Below are positions 56,673 through 64,000 of a stretch of 64,000 nt of DNA, one piece after another. Positions within the stretch are counted from its first letter, which is position 1; every line of letters begins with the position of its first letter. This DNA comes from Lacrimispora celerecrescens (GTDB taxonomy: Bacteria > Bacillota > Clostridia > Lachnospirales > Lachnospiraceae): positions 124,001 to 188,000 of the forward strand of contig NZ_JPME01000020.1 in assembly GCF_000732605.1 (NCBI RefSeq), in the 5' to 3' direction. The translations under genes and the position numbers were made by a program. Under the pieces are notes generated by a model. That model had not been told where the DNA came from. It saw only the letters and a list, made by a program, of their open reading frames with translations, and did not search any database.

Positions 56673-57986
56673 ATTTTTCTTCTTCCTCTTCATTGCGTTT
56701 GAGTATATAAAGTCCCTGGATGATTCCAAAGATGATAAAAGTGCTTAGGATGGAACTTCCTCCATAACTGACCAGTGGAAGTGTTACTCCTGTGGAAGGA
56801 ATGAATTTCGTTACTCCTCCAACAGTTAAAAATACCTGAATGATATAAATCGTTCCAAGGCCAAATGCAATCAGCTTATAAAATACCGCCTGCATCCGGC
56901 TGGCAATCATCATGAACTGTAAAAAGCATCCCAGACAGATAAGAAGGACACAAAGGGCAAAGATGCCTCCCAGTTCCTCCGAAATCGCTGAAAATATAAA
57001 ATCCTTTTCTACCACCGGGATCCTTCTTGGCATCCCACGGTACAGTCCCATGCCAAACCAGCCCCCGGTGCCAATGGCAAACAAAGACTGGGTAATCTGG
57101 TACCCCTTTCCTGCAATATCCGCCCAGGGGTTTAACCATGCCGACACTCTGGTTCTTACATGTCCGAACAGCTGATAGGCAAGCATGGAAGCCAGTGTCC
57201 CTCCTCCGGCCCCGGCCAGAAGATAAAGCCATTTTCCCGTTGCCACAAAGAGCATGAAAATATAAGCCACAAAGAAGATGAGGCGCTTCCAAGATCTTTG
57301 GACGCCACCAGAATAAGCACATGAAGGGCCGCCACCGAAGTGACAATAAGAACCGTCTTCATGCTGGTGGACCGGTAAAACATCGTAGCTATAAAAAAGA
57401 CATAAATGATTTTTACAAATTCTGTAGGCTGGAAGGAATACCCTCCGAACTCCAGGGAAAGCTGGGCGCCGTAACTGCTGGTTCCGGCAAGGCATACAAT
57501 TCCCAGGAGAAGAATTCCTCCTATTCCATAGATCCAAGGAATCTTGCTTAACTGCCATACCCTGTCAATAACAAAGGGAATGGCAAAGGTCACCAAAGCC
57601 GCGGCGGCAACTATGACAAACTGCTTCATGGCCCGGTCAAAAGAAAGCCTGGTCAGCATAATAAAACCTATGGTAAGGAGCATGCACATATTATTGACCA
57701 GCAACCTGGATACATTGCGGTAAATCAGCCGGTACAGGAAAAGGTAACTGAAAAAGAAGATTACCTGGGCAACGTAAAATACCAGCATCTTTTCATCCTC
57801 AGTCTCCAGCCAGATAATCAAATAGGCTAGCAGATGAATGAGAAACATCGCAAAGTTCTGCCGTCTGCAAATCTTCCTTTTCCTGATTTCATCCGGAAAG
57901 GAAAAAAAGCGAAAATTCAAATATGTGTATAGTGCAATCAACAGTATCATCAGATATCTGGAGATGTCAATAATCAGATTAATCAT
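56662..57986 (-). CDS. FtsW/RodA/SpoVE family SEDS glycosyltransferase, split by a frameshift
   Basis: Frame one (57986-57156) has eight or so helices and reads to SKDLGSA, then drifts out of frame. Frame two (ending 56662) resumes LIFFVAYIFMLFVATGKW and ends with the SEDS signature STGVTLPLVSYGGSS. One missing G in the GG at 57282-57283 (plus strand) would give about 441 residues, the family length. SEDS proteins polymerise glycan with a class B PBP, encoded next. The frame open to 57558 in the second reading is not a real start. Confidence 0.9.
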
Positions 57987-57993
57987 ATGTCAC

Positions 57994-60177
57994 CTACTCT
58001 ACGCCGCGTTTGAAATGACCTCTTGTGAATTCTTCAAACGGCAACTTTGCTTCTCTCCCATATAGGAATCCATCCGAAAAGCTTTGTATCACCGCTTTTG
58101 TCTGTGCTTTGTTCTCTGTGGTAAACTGAAGCCGTAACCATGAGGGAGATAATCCCTTAACCGCCTCTTCTAAGCCAAGAAGGGAAACGGCTGCCGAATT
58201 ATAAATGGAATTGTAGCAGAAAGCACAATGGTTTTTGACAGGAAATGATTTCCCCATCCGGTCTTTTAATGTCAATACGACCGGTGTCTTGTCACATTGT
58301 TCCATTCCTTCATGAAGGCACTGGGCTGTCACCATCATGGGCAAACGGCCGTATATCAAAAGTTCCCCCGGAACTCTTAGTTTTCCCAAATCCCGGCTGT
58401 TTAATTCTACCGGCCATGTAAGCTCATCCGCTCCCAGTTCCATCAACATCTCCTGGGCAGTATTGTTCATTCCATACATGCCAAAATCAAATACAAGGCT
58501 CCCCTTAACATTCTTTTCTTTTAAATAGCCTGTTTCTTCCAGAGAACGGATCAGAAATCCATCAAATTCTGCAGCCTTCAACTCCGTTAAATGTTTATCA
58601 AAGAACTGCTCCGCCTTGATCCTGAAAATATGGGGCATGGTAAGCATACATTCCTTACCGGCCCTGTGGCATGCCTCCACTGACGCGTTCCATTGTCCCG
58701 GTTTAAATTCTGCAGCATCAATGTAAATTCTTTTCACATCAGGATTTGCCACCGCTTCTTCCAAGCAATCCGGCCGTTCCAGAGAAACCGAAAGCTTAGG
58801 ACTTTCTGAAGCAGCTTTTCGGTTATAAACTGCCTCTTTTGCAGCTTTCACCGGTTCAGCCTGCCTGTTTTCTTTGTAATCTTTTAGGATCTCATATTCC
58901 AAGGCTTCCAAACCACGTCTGCGCAGATCATTAAGAGCCTGAACCGGCAGGAATATGTTCCCCTTTATCTTAATATCAAGAGTTTCAAAATAAAAAGGTG
59001 TATTTCCGGTTTTATCCAGCTGTTTCCTTACCTTTTCCTCTGTTACAGGCTGATTTTGGGCAGTCTGCACGATCTCACCGGTAACAGTGGCATTATGGCC
59101 GCAGGCACTTAACAGCAATGAGGCCACTTGTCCTTCTTCCAGAAATGCGGTTCCAACCACCGGCTCTCTTACCTGTTTTTCTACAAAATTTTTATCTAAG
59201 TAATCGAACAACGCCTGATTGCCTTCCCGAAAAGCTGGTTTTTCTTTCCAGACCACCATATCCCGTCCATTTTGACGCTTATAGTATCCGTCAGTCTGGC
59301 CGCCCCGGTCAAACAAGTCCAGAAGCATCTTCTTATCCTGTTCTTCAACCCGGTAGCCCTCTCTTCCGTGAGCCAGATAAAGGTCCGCGTACTTTCGGTA
59401 AATACTTACTACTCCAGCCGTATACCTTGGACTCTTCATCCTTCCTTCAATTTTCATGGAATAGACTCCGGCTTCTATCATATCCGGTATGATATCCAGA
59501 GTGCTTAAATCCTTGAGGCTGAGGCAATAACGGTCACTTCCTCCTCCAAGAGCCTGTCCTTCCCGCTTCACTTCGTAGGGCAGTCGGCAGGTTTGTGCAC
59601 ATCTTCCCCGGTTCCCGCTTCGCCCTCCTATGAGGCTGCTGAATAAGCATTGGCCGGAATAGCAGTAGCATAATGCGCCGTGTACAAAACTTTCGATCTC
59701 CACATCCACCTGATCACGGATCTTTGCAATTTCCTTTAAGGATAATTCCCTGGCAGTAACAACACGGTCAGCCCCTAAGTCTTTTAAAATCTTGGCTCCG
59801 TAAGCGCCGGTAATGGTCATCTGTGTGCTTGCATGAATGGGAAGGTCCGGAAAATTCTCCCGGATAAACCGGAAGGTTCCCATATCCTGCACAATGACTG
59901 CATCCAGGCCCTGCCTATAATATGGAACAAGATAATCGTAAAGCTCCTTTATCTCTTGTTCCTTCATCAGCGTATTAACGGTCATGTACAGCTTTCGCCC
60001 ATGAAGATGGACGTAATCAATGGCTTCCAGCAGCTTGTCCTCCTCGGGATTTTCCGCATAAGCCCTTGCCCCAAACCGGCTGCCACCCATATAGACCGCA
60101 TCGGCGCCTGCTGCCACCGCTGCCTTCATACTTTCAAATGATCCTGCCGGAGCAAGAATTTCAACTGCTTTCTTCAC
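57994..60177 (-). CDS. U32 family peptidase-like protein (with DUF3656 C-terminal domain)
   Basis: About 727 residues from GTG 60177 (VKKAVEILAPAG), which has AGGAGG six bases upstream; the frame opens to 60240. U32 signature with ESFVHGALCYCYSGQCLFSS and the Cys pair GRCAQTC. Relatives include RlhA, a 23S rRNA C2501 hydroxylase; true peptidase activity is doubtful. Between zapA and the SEDS gene. Confidence 0.9.
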   Translation of the reverse strand: MKKAVEILAPAGSFESMKAAVAAGADAVYMGGSRFGARAYAENPEEDKLLEAIDYVHLHGRKLYMTVNTLMKEQEIKELYDYLVPYYRQGLDAVIVQDMGTFRFIRENFPDLPIHASTQMTITGAYGAKILKDLGADRVVTARELSLKEIAKIRDQVDVEIESFVHGALCYCYSGQCLFSSLIGGRSGNRGRCAQTCRLPYEVKREGQALGGGSDRYCLSLKDLSTLDIIPDMIEAGVYSMKIEGRMKSPRYTAGVVSIYRKYADLYLAHGREGYRVEEQDKKMLLDLFDRGGQTDGYYKRQNGRDMVVWKEKPAFREGNQALFDYLDKNFVEKQVREPVVGTAFLEEGQVASLLLSACGHNATVTGEIVQTAQNQPVTEEKVRKQLDKTGNTPFYFETLDIKIKGNIFLPVQALNDLRRRGLEALEYEILKDYKENRQAEPVKAAKEAVYNRKAASESPKLSVSLERPDCLEEAVANPDVKRIYIDAAEFKPGQWNASVEACHRAGKECMLTMPHIFRIKAEQFFDKHLTELKAAEFDGFLIRSLEETGYLKEKNVKGSLVFDFGMYGMNNTAQEMLMELGADELTWPVELNSRDLGKLRVPGELLIYGRLPMMVTAQCLHEGMEQCDKTPVVLTLKDRMGKSFPVKNHCAFCYNSIYNSAAVSLLGLEEAVKGLSPSWLRLQFTTENKAQTKAVIQSFSDGFLYGREAKLPFEEFTRGHFKRGVE

Positions 60178-60251
60178 AAGTTCCTCCTGTTTGCCCTTTA
60201 TTGATGAAAGAGAGGATGTCACGGCCCTGCCGCCCAACATCCCCTCCTGAC

Positions 60252-60620
60252 TTATTCTTTCTTACCGGAATCCGCAGATTTCCTGGTTTCCACCAGTTCC
60301 AGCTTTGCCGACTCAAGCTTCATCTGAGTGGCCACAAGTTCATGCTTTAAGCTATAGATCTCCTTTTCCATCTCCGCCTTCTGCTGCTCCAGCCTGGCGG
60401 TCTGTTCTCTGGCCTTGAAGTAATCATCCGCCATATTTAACTGAATCATAATATTTTGATATTCTGCGCTTTGCTTCGTGAACCCTTCCTGATGCTTCAG
60501 CGTTATAATCATCTCGTTGATATAGCTTGCCAGGCGGTGGATATAACTCTCCTCCTCGTTTCCGCCCAAAGCATAAATCTTGCCATCTATTAAAACTTCT
60601 GTACTGCGTCTGGAATCCAT
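60252..60620 (-). CDS. zapA: Cell division protein ZapA
   Basis: About 122 residues from ATG 60620 (MDSRRSTEVLIDGKIYALGG), with GGGAGAG upstream; the frame opens to 60695. N-terminal ZapA fold, then a long coiled coil rich in Lys/Glu. Bundles FtsZ filaments at the division site. The placement after ruvAB is typical for this group. Confidence 0.9.
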   Translation of the reverse strand: MDSRRSTEVLIDGKIYALGGNEEESYIHRLASYINEMIITLKHQEGFTKQSAEYQNIMIQLNMADDYFKAREQTARLEQQKAEMEKEIYSLKHELVATQMKLESAKLELVETRKSADSGKKE

Positions 60621-60712
60621 GCTGTTCTCTCCCTGTTTCATTTGCTCCTTTTTACTATAACATACTTTGAGCAGATAGAAAAGCCCTGCCTGCATACCTT
60701 TATATCCAAAGA

Positions 60713-61711
60713 TTATGACCCCAGGGAGATTCCAAGATGTTCATATGCCCGTTCCGTTGCCACACGCCCTCTGGAGGTACGGTTTATAAAACCGTTCATG
60801 AGAAGATACGGCTCATAAACATCTTCCAGCGTACCGGCATCCTCTCCCAAAGAAGCAGCCAGGGTATCCAAACCTACCGGACCTCCGGCAAACTTCTCAA
60901 TCATTGTGGTCAGGATCGCCCGGTCATTATAATCCAGGCCAAACTTATCCACATCCAGAATGTCCAGGGCAAAATCCGCCACTTCTTTTGTAATAATACC
61001 GTTGTACTTTACCTGGGCGAAATCCCGGACTCTCTTTAACAGGCGATTAGCCAGCCTGGGGGTTCCTCTGGATCGCTTGGCAATCTCTGCCGCCCCCTCT
61101 TCCTCGATTTCCACCTGTAAGACCCTGGCGGAACGGCAAACGATAATCTTAAGCTCCTGTGGCGTATAAAATTCCAGCTTCTGCACCACACCGAACCTGT
61201 CTCGCAATGGAGCGGTTAAAAGCCCCGCTCTGGTAGTCGCTCCAACCAATGTGAATTTAGGAAGATCCAGTCTTATGGATCTGGCAGAGGAATCCTTTCC
61301 CAGCATAATATCTATGGCAAAATCTTCCATGGCCGGATACAAAACTTCTTCTACCTGACGGTTTAAGCGGTGGATCTCATCCACAAACAGCACATCCCCT
61401 TCCTGGAGATTGTTCAGTATAGCGGCCATTTCTCCCGGTTTTTCGATTGCAGGTCCTGATGTGACCTTCATATTGACTCCCATTTCATTAGCAATGATTC
61501 CTGATAGAGTCGTCTTTCCCAGGCCGGGAGGCCCGTAAAACAAAACATGATCCAGGGACTCCCCCCTGGCTTTGGCGGCATCAATGTATACTTTTAAATT
61601 GGTACGTATCTTTTCCTGTCCAATGTACTCATCAAGACACATGGGCCTTAAATTCGGTTCTATTCTTTTATCTTCTTCTGTTACCTCTGTGGTTATAATT
61701 CTACGTTCCAT
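60713..61711 (-). CDS. ruvB: Holliday junction branch migration ATPase RuvB
   Basis: 332 residues. Walker [10 protein letters not shown], Walker [10 protein letters not shown], sensor 1 [20 protein letters not shown], and a C-terminal winged helix that binds DNA. Motor of branch migration with RuvA. Follows ruvA closely. Confidence 0.97.
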   Translation of the reverse strand: MERRIITTEVTEEDKRIEPNLRPMCLDEYIGQEKIRTNLKVYIDAAKARGESLDHVLFYGPPGLGKTTLSGIIANEMGVNMKVTSGPAIEKPGEMAAILNNLQEGDVLFVDEIHRLNRQVEEVLYPAMEDFAIDIMLGKDSSARSIRLDLPKFTLVGATTRAGLLTAPLRDRFGVVQKLEFYTPQELKIIVCRSARVLQVEIEEEGAAEIAKRSRGTPRLANRLLKRVRDFAQVKYNGIITKEVADFALDILDVDKFGLDYNDRAILTTMIEKFAGGPVGLDTLAASLGEDAGTLEDVYEPYLLMNGFINRTSRGRVATERAYEHLGISLGS

Positions 61712-61731
61712 CTCTGTCTTTACCTGCTATT

Positions 61732-62343
61732 TTATATAAATGCCAGATGCTTTAAGGATGCCTTAAGCACATCTTCCACCGTCATGGATTCCGTCACTTC
61801 CACTTTACGAACCGCCTTACCAGCCTCAACTGTAGAATACCCAAGTGCCGCCAACGCTTCTATGGCTTCTCCTGCTACCCCGCTGCCGGATAAAGCAGGC
61901 TCATTCCCCTGCATTGCAAACCCGGAAGGAAGAATTTCAGCTATGTCAATTTTATCTTTTAAGTCCAATATAATCCTCTGAGCGGTCTTTGCTCCAACCC
62001 CCGGCGCTTTGGATATGGCTTTGGCGTCTCCTGAAACGATGGCCCTTCTTAAATCATCCGGGTCAAGGGCAGAAAGAATTCCCAAGGCTCCTTTGGGGCC
62101 AATCCCGTTCACACTGATGAGCTGCTTAAACATCTGCAGATCCTGACGGTTTAAAAACCCGTAGAGGCACATGGCATCCTCTCTTACCTGAAAATATGTA
62201 TACAACCTTGTCTCTACACCGATTCCCGGCATATTTTGAATCACTGATATGGGAACATGTATTTCAAATCCCACGTTCCCGCTCTCTATAACAACGGTAT
62301 CTTCAAATATTTCAACCAATGGTCCTTTTACGAAAGAAATCAC
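61732..62343 (-). CDS. ruvA: Holliday junction DNA helicase subunit RuvA
   Basis: 203 residues from GTG 62343. OB-fold domain (MISFVKGPLVEIF), helix-hairpin-helix segments LISVNGIGPKGAL and ISKAPGVGAKTAQRI, and a C-terminal domain that controls RuvB. First of the ruvAB-zapA run. Confidence 0.97.
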   Translation of the reverse strand: MISFVKGPLVEIFEDTVVIESGNVGFEIHVPISVIQNMPGIGVETRLYTYFQVREDAMCLYGFLNRQDLQMFKQLISVNGIGPKGALGILSALDPDDLRRAIVSGDAKAISKAPGVGAKTAQRIILDLKDKIDIAEILPSGFAMQGNEPALSGSGVAGEAIEALAALGYSTVEAGKAVRKVEVTESMTVEDVLKASLKHLAFI

Positions 62344-62449
62344 GACCTCTGTCTCCTTTTGTTATGCTGGAAATCTTTTCTTTATTAATTATCATAGCAT
62401 ACAGCCTGTTCTTATGCAAGCGGATAGTCGAACAAATATTCTGTTTCCG

Positions 62450-62478
62450 TTGACGGACCGGCACCTTTCCGCTATAAT
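62450..62478 (+). promoter_or_regulatory. Promoter of the RNase H-like exonuclease gene
   Basis: TTGACG (62450-62455), 17 bases, TATAAT (62473-62478). Confidence 0.85.
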
Positions 62479-62536
62479 ATTGGGAGAGAAAATACCAAAA
62501 AACATGGACAGTACTAAGGAAAGGGATGAATCATTC

Positions 62537-63631
62537 ATGATCACCTTACAGAAAACGATTGCATTTCAAGAGACATATCCCTTTGACCGGATCGGCCGGA
62601 AAGAGGATCTATTGTTCTTTGATATAGAAACTACAGGCTTCTCCGGGGAGTATTCTACCCTTTATCTGATCGGATGTGTTTATTACAGAAACGACTGTTG
62701 GAACCTTGTCCAGTGGTTCGCTGATACCCTTGAGTCGGAAAAAGAACTGCTGGAAACTTTTTTTAAATTCTTAGAAAATTTTACTACAGTCATACATTTT
62801 AACGGGGATGGGTTTGATATACCCTATCTTTTAAAGCGCTGCCTTGCCCATGGCATGCCTTATAACTTTTCCGGTGTAAAAAGCCTGGATATCTACAAAA
62901 AAATACGCCCTTACCGGGGACTTCTTGGACTTCCTTCCATGAAGCAAAAAGCCATTGAGGCGTTTTTAAACGTAGAGCGGAAGGATCTTTATTCCGGCGG
63001 ACAGCTGATTGAAGTTTATAAAGATTACCTGATCTCCCATGATAAGTTTTTATTTGATCTTTTGATATTACATAATGAAGATGATTTAAAAGGAATGCCG
63101 CTAATCCTCCCTATCTTAAATTACCCGGACTTTTTAGAGCACAGCTTTCTCCTTGAACATCAGGAGTTAGTAAGCCAGGAGGACATCTTCGGCCGGGAGT
63201 TCCACTCTTTACGGCTTACCTGCAAAAACGGCTTTGCCGTTCCCGTTGGATTTTCCAAATCCAATTCCCTTGTCTCCATGGAAGCGGAAGGAGAACACTT
63301 AACCATTACCATAGACCTCTATGAGGGTGAATTGAAATATTTTTATCCGGATTATAAAAATTACTATTATTTAATTTACGAAGACAAGGCGATTCACAAA
63401 AGCGTGGCGGAATACGTGGATAAGGAAGCCCGGATAAAAGCTACGGCTAAGACATGCTACACACGCAGGGCCGGCTGCTATCTTCCTCAGTTTTCCTCCT
63501 TGTGGACACCTTGCCTGCAAATGGAATTCAAAGATAAGATCACCTATGTTTCCTATGAACCGGACTTCTTTGCCGATGACAAAAAGCTTTGTATTTACGT
63601 CCGTCACCTGTTAGATACCCTGTGCCGTTAA
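62537..63631 (+). CDS. RNase H-fold 3'-5' exonuclease-like protein (YprB family)
   Basis: About 364 residues from ATG 62537 (MITLQKTIAFQETYPF); ATG 62504 is the alternative. The open frame from 62249 precedes the promoter and is rejected. DEDD-type motifs: FFDIETTG (Asp, Glu), HFNGDGFDIPYL (Asp) and LHNEDDLKG (Asp). The C-terminal 150 residues are unassigned. Putative nucleic acid exonuclease, role unknown. Ends before a hairpin terminator. Confidence 0.85.
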   Translation: MITLQKTIAFQETYPFDRIGRKEDLLFFDIETTGFSGEYSTLYLIGCVYYRNDCWNLVQWFADTLESEKELLETFFKFLENFTTVIHFNGDGFDIPYLLKRCLAHGMPYNFSGVKSLDIYKKIRPYRGLLGLPSMKQKAIEAFLNVERKDLYSGGQLIEVYKDYLISHDKFLFDLLILHNEDDLKGMPLILPILNYPDFLEHSFLLEHQELVSQEDIFGREFHSLRLTCKNGFAVPVGFSKSNSLVSMEAEGEHLTITIDLYEGELKYFYPDYKNYYYLIYEDKAIHKSVAEYVDKEARIKATAKTCYTRRAGCYLPQFSSLWTPCLQMEFKDKITYVSYEPDFFADDKKLCIYVRHLLDTLCR

Positions 63632-63677
63632 TTTAGAATCGTTTTCCTTAGATCAAGGAGGGACTTTTGGATGGTTT

Positions 63678-63701
63678 AAGGGAAGTCAGATGGCTTCCCT
63701 T
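63678..63701. terminator. Hairpin between convergent genes
   Basis: AAGGGAAG and CTTCCCTT pair around an eight-base loop; short T runs on both sides. Confidence 0.6.
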
Positions 63702-63710
63702 ATATGATAT

Positions 63711-64000
63711 CTACAGTACTATCTTTCTTATTCTCCAAATTACACCCGTGTTTGGCAAATAAATATTATGCAAATCTAAATCAGCAATCGCCATATCCGA
63801 TATATACATGGCATGATCAGGTCCGAAAACAACATCAGTGGGCCTGCTAAGCCCCCTCTCTTCCGGAAATCCTGATTTATTTATAGCAAATGTTGCTATT
63901 TCTCCATTAACAACATTGACTTTTAATACCCTATGTCCTACGCCTGAACGTATATAATCGCCAGACTCTTCGTATTGTGTTCCGCCAAAACACGCAATGT
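63711..64000 (-). CDS. Partial beta-propeller-like protein (NHL / sugar dehydrogenase-like)
   Basis: The minus-strand frame is open from the window edge to a stop at 63711-63713, about 96 residues of C-terminus. It reads SRPTDVVFGPDHAMYISD and ends TGVIWRIRKIVL, a blade pattern of glucose/sorbosone dehydrogenase-type propellers. The start lies outside the window, so activity cannot be judged. Confidence 0.7.
   Translation of the reverse strand, partial: IACFGGTQYEESGDYIRSGVGHRVLKVNVVNGEIATFAINKSGFPEERGLSRPTDVVFGPDHAMYISDMAIADLDLHNIYLPNTGVIWRIRKIVL

Overview
The window reads as chromosome of a low-to-moderate GC, spore-forming, anaerobic Firmicute of the Lachnospiraceae / Lacrimispora (Clostridium saccharolyticum-like) type. 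This is inferred from gene content and order: a Clostridial dgt-dnaG-rpoD-trmK-nif3-nucleoside kinase operon, a Csp-like subtilase, SpoIID-like and SleB-like proteins, pyrBI, pckA, AGGAGG ribosome binding sites and sigma-A promoters. I see no rRNA, tRNA, CRISPR array, insertion sequence or prophage.

Layout. 1-3327: an ABC export-type operon (ATPase, secreted/anchored protein, permease cut by the window edge), minus strand. 3667-5009: pyrB-pyrI, plus strand, with a terminator. 5093-5445: RNase P RNA, minus strand, preceded by a three-hairpin leader. 5579-12844: the dgt-dnaG-rpoD-trmK-nif3-kinase operon. 12934-13764: an AraC regulator with a leader related to the one before rnpB. 13932-19201: subtilase, SpoIID-like protein and AI-2E-type permease. 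19273-19499: probable 6S RNA. 19573-22339: HPr-like protein, HAD phosphatase and pckA. 22495-25777: pectinesterase, YhcH, SleB-like hydrolase and YbaK. 25964-30493: leuD-leuC, LysR, ilvC and ilvN. 30659-33224: phosphoesterase and a ParB-like/BMP fusion. 33311-36311: smpB-rnr-secG. 36568-38559: MarR regulator with three palindromic operators, then an enolase paralogue that has lost catalytic residues. 38709-42522: T-box-controlled pheST. 42609-46663: small membrane protein and a heterodimeric ABC exporter divergent from a LysR gene. 47662-54563: radical SAM protein, YihY, cysK, M32 carboxypeptidase, 5'-3' exonuclease and a CheW-CZB hybrid. 54658-62343: the ruvA-ruvB-zapA-U32-ftsW-pbp-nudix run. 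62537-63631: RNase H-like exonuclease. 63711-end: a partial beta-propeller-like protein.

How genes work together: branched-chain amino acid synthesis (leuCD, ilvC, ilvN with a LysR gene), replication/transcription start-up (dgt, dnaG, rpoD), ribosome rescue and RNA decay (smpB, rnr), wall synthesis and division (zapA, ftsW-type, class B PBP) and recombination (ruvAB) form coherent blocks.

A striking feature is that five housekeeping-type genes (nif3, trmK, smpB, one ABC exporter half, ftsW/rodA) are each split by a small frame change, three of them a missing G or C and one an extra A in a short homopolymer. This looks more like an assembly-quality problem than biology, and I annotate each as one gene. 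The most interesting unexplained signals are the structurally covarying leader shared by rnpB and the AraC gene, the catalytically disabled enolase paralogue, the cytoplasmic ParB-like/BMP fusion, the CheW domain interrupted by a zinc-binding CZB domain, and the MarR operator array.
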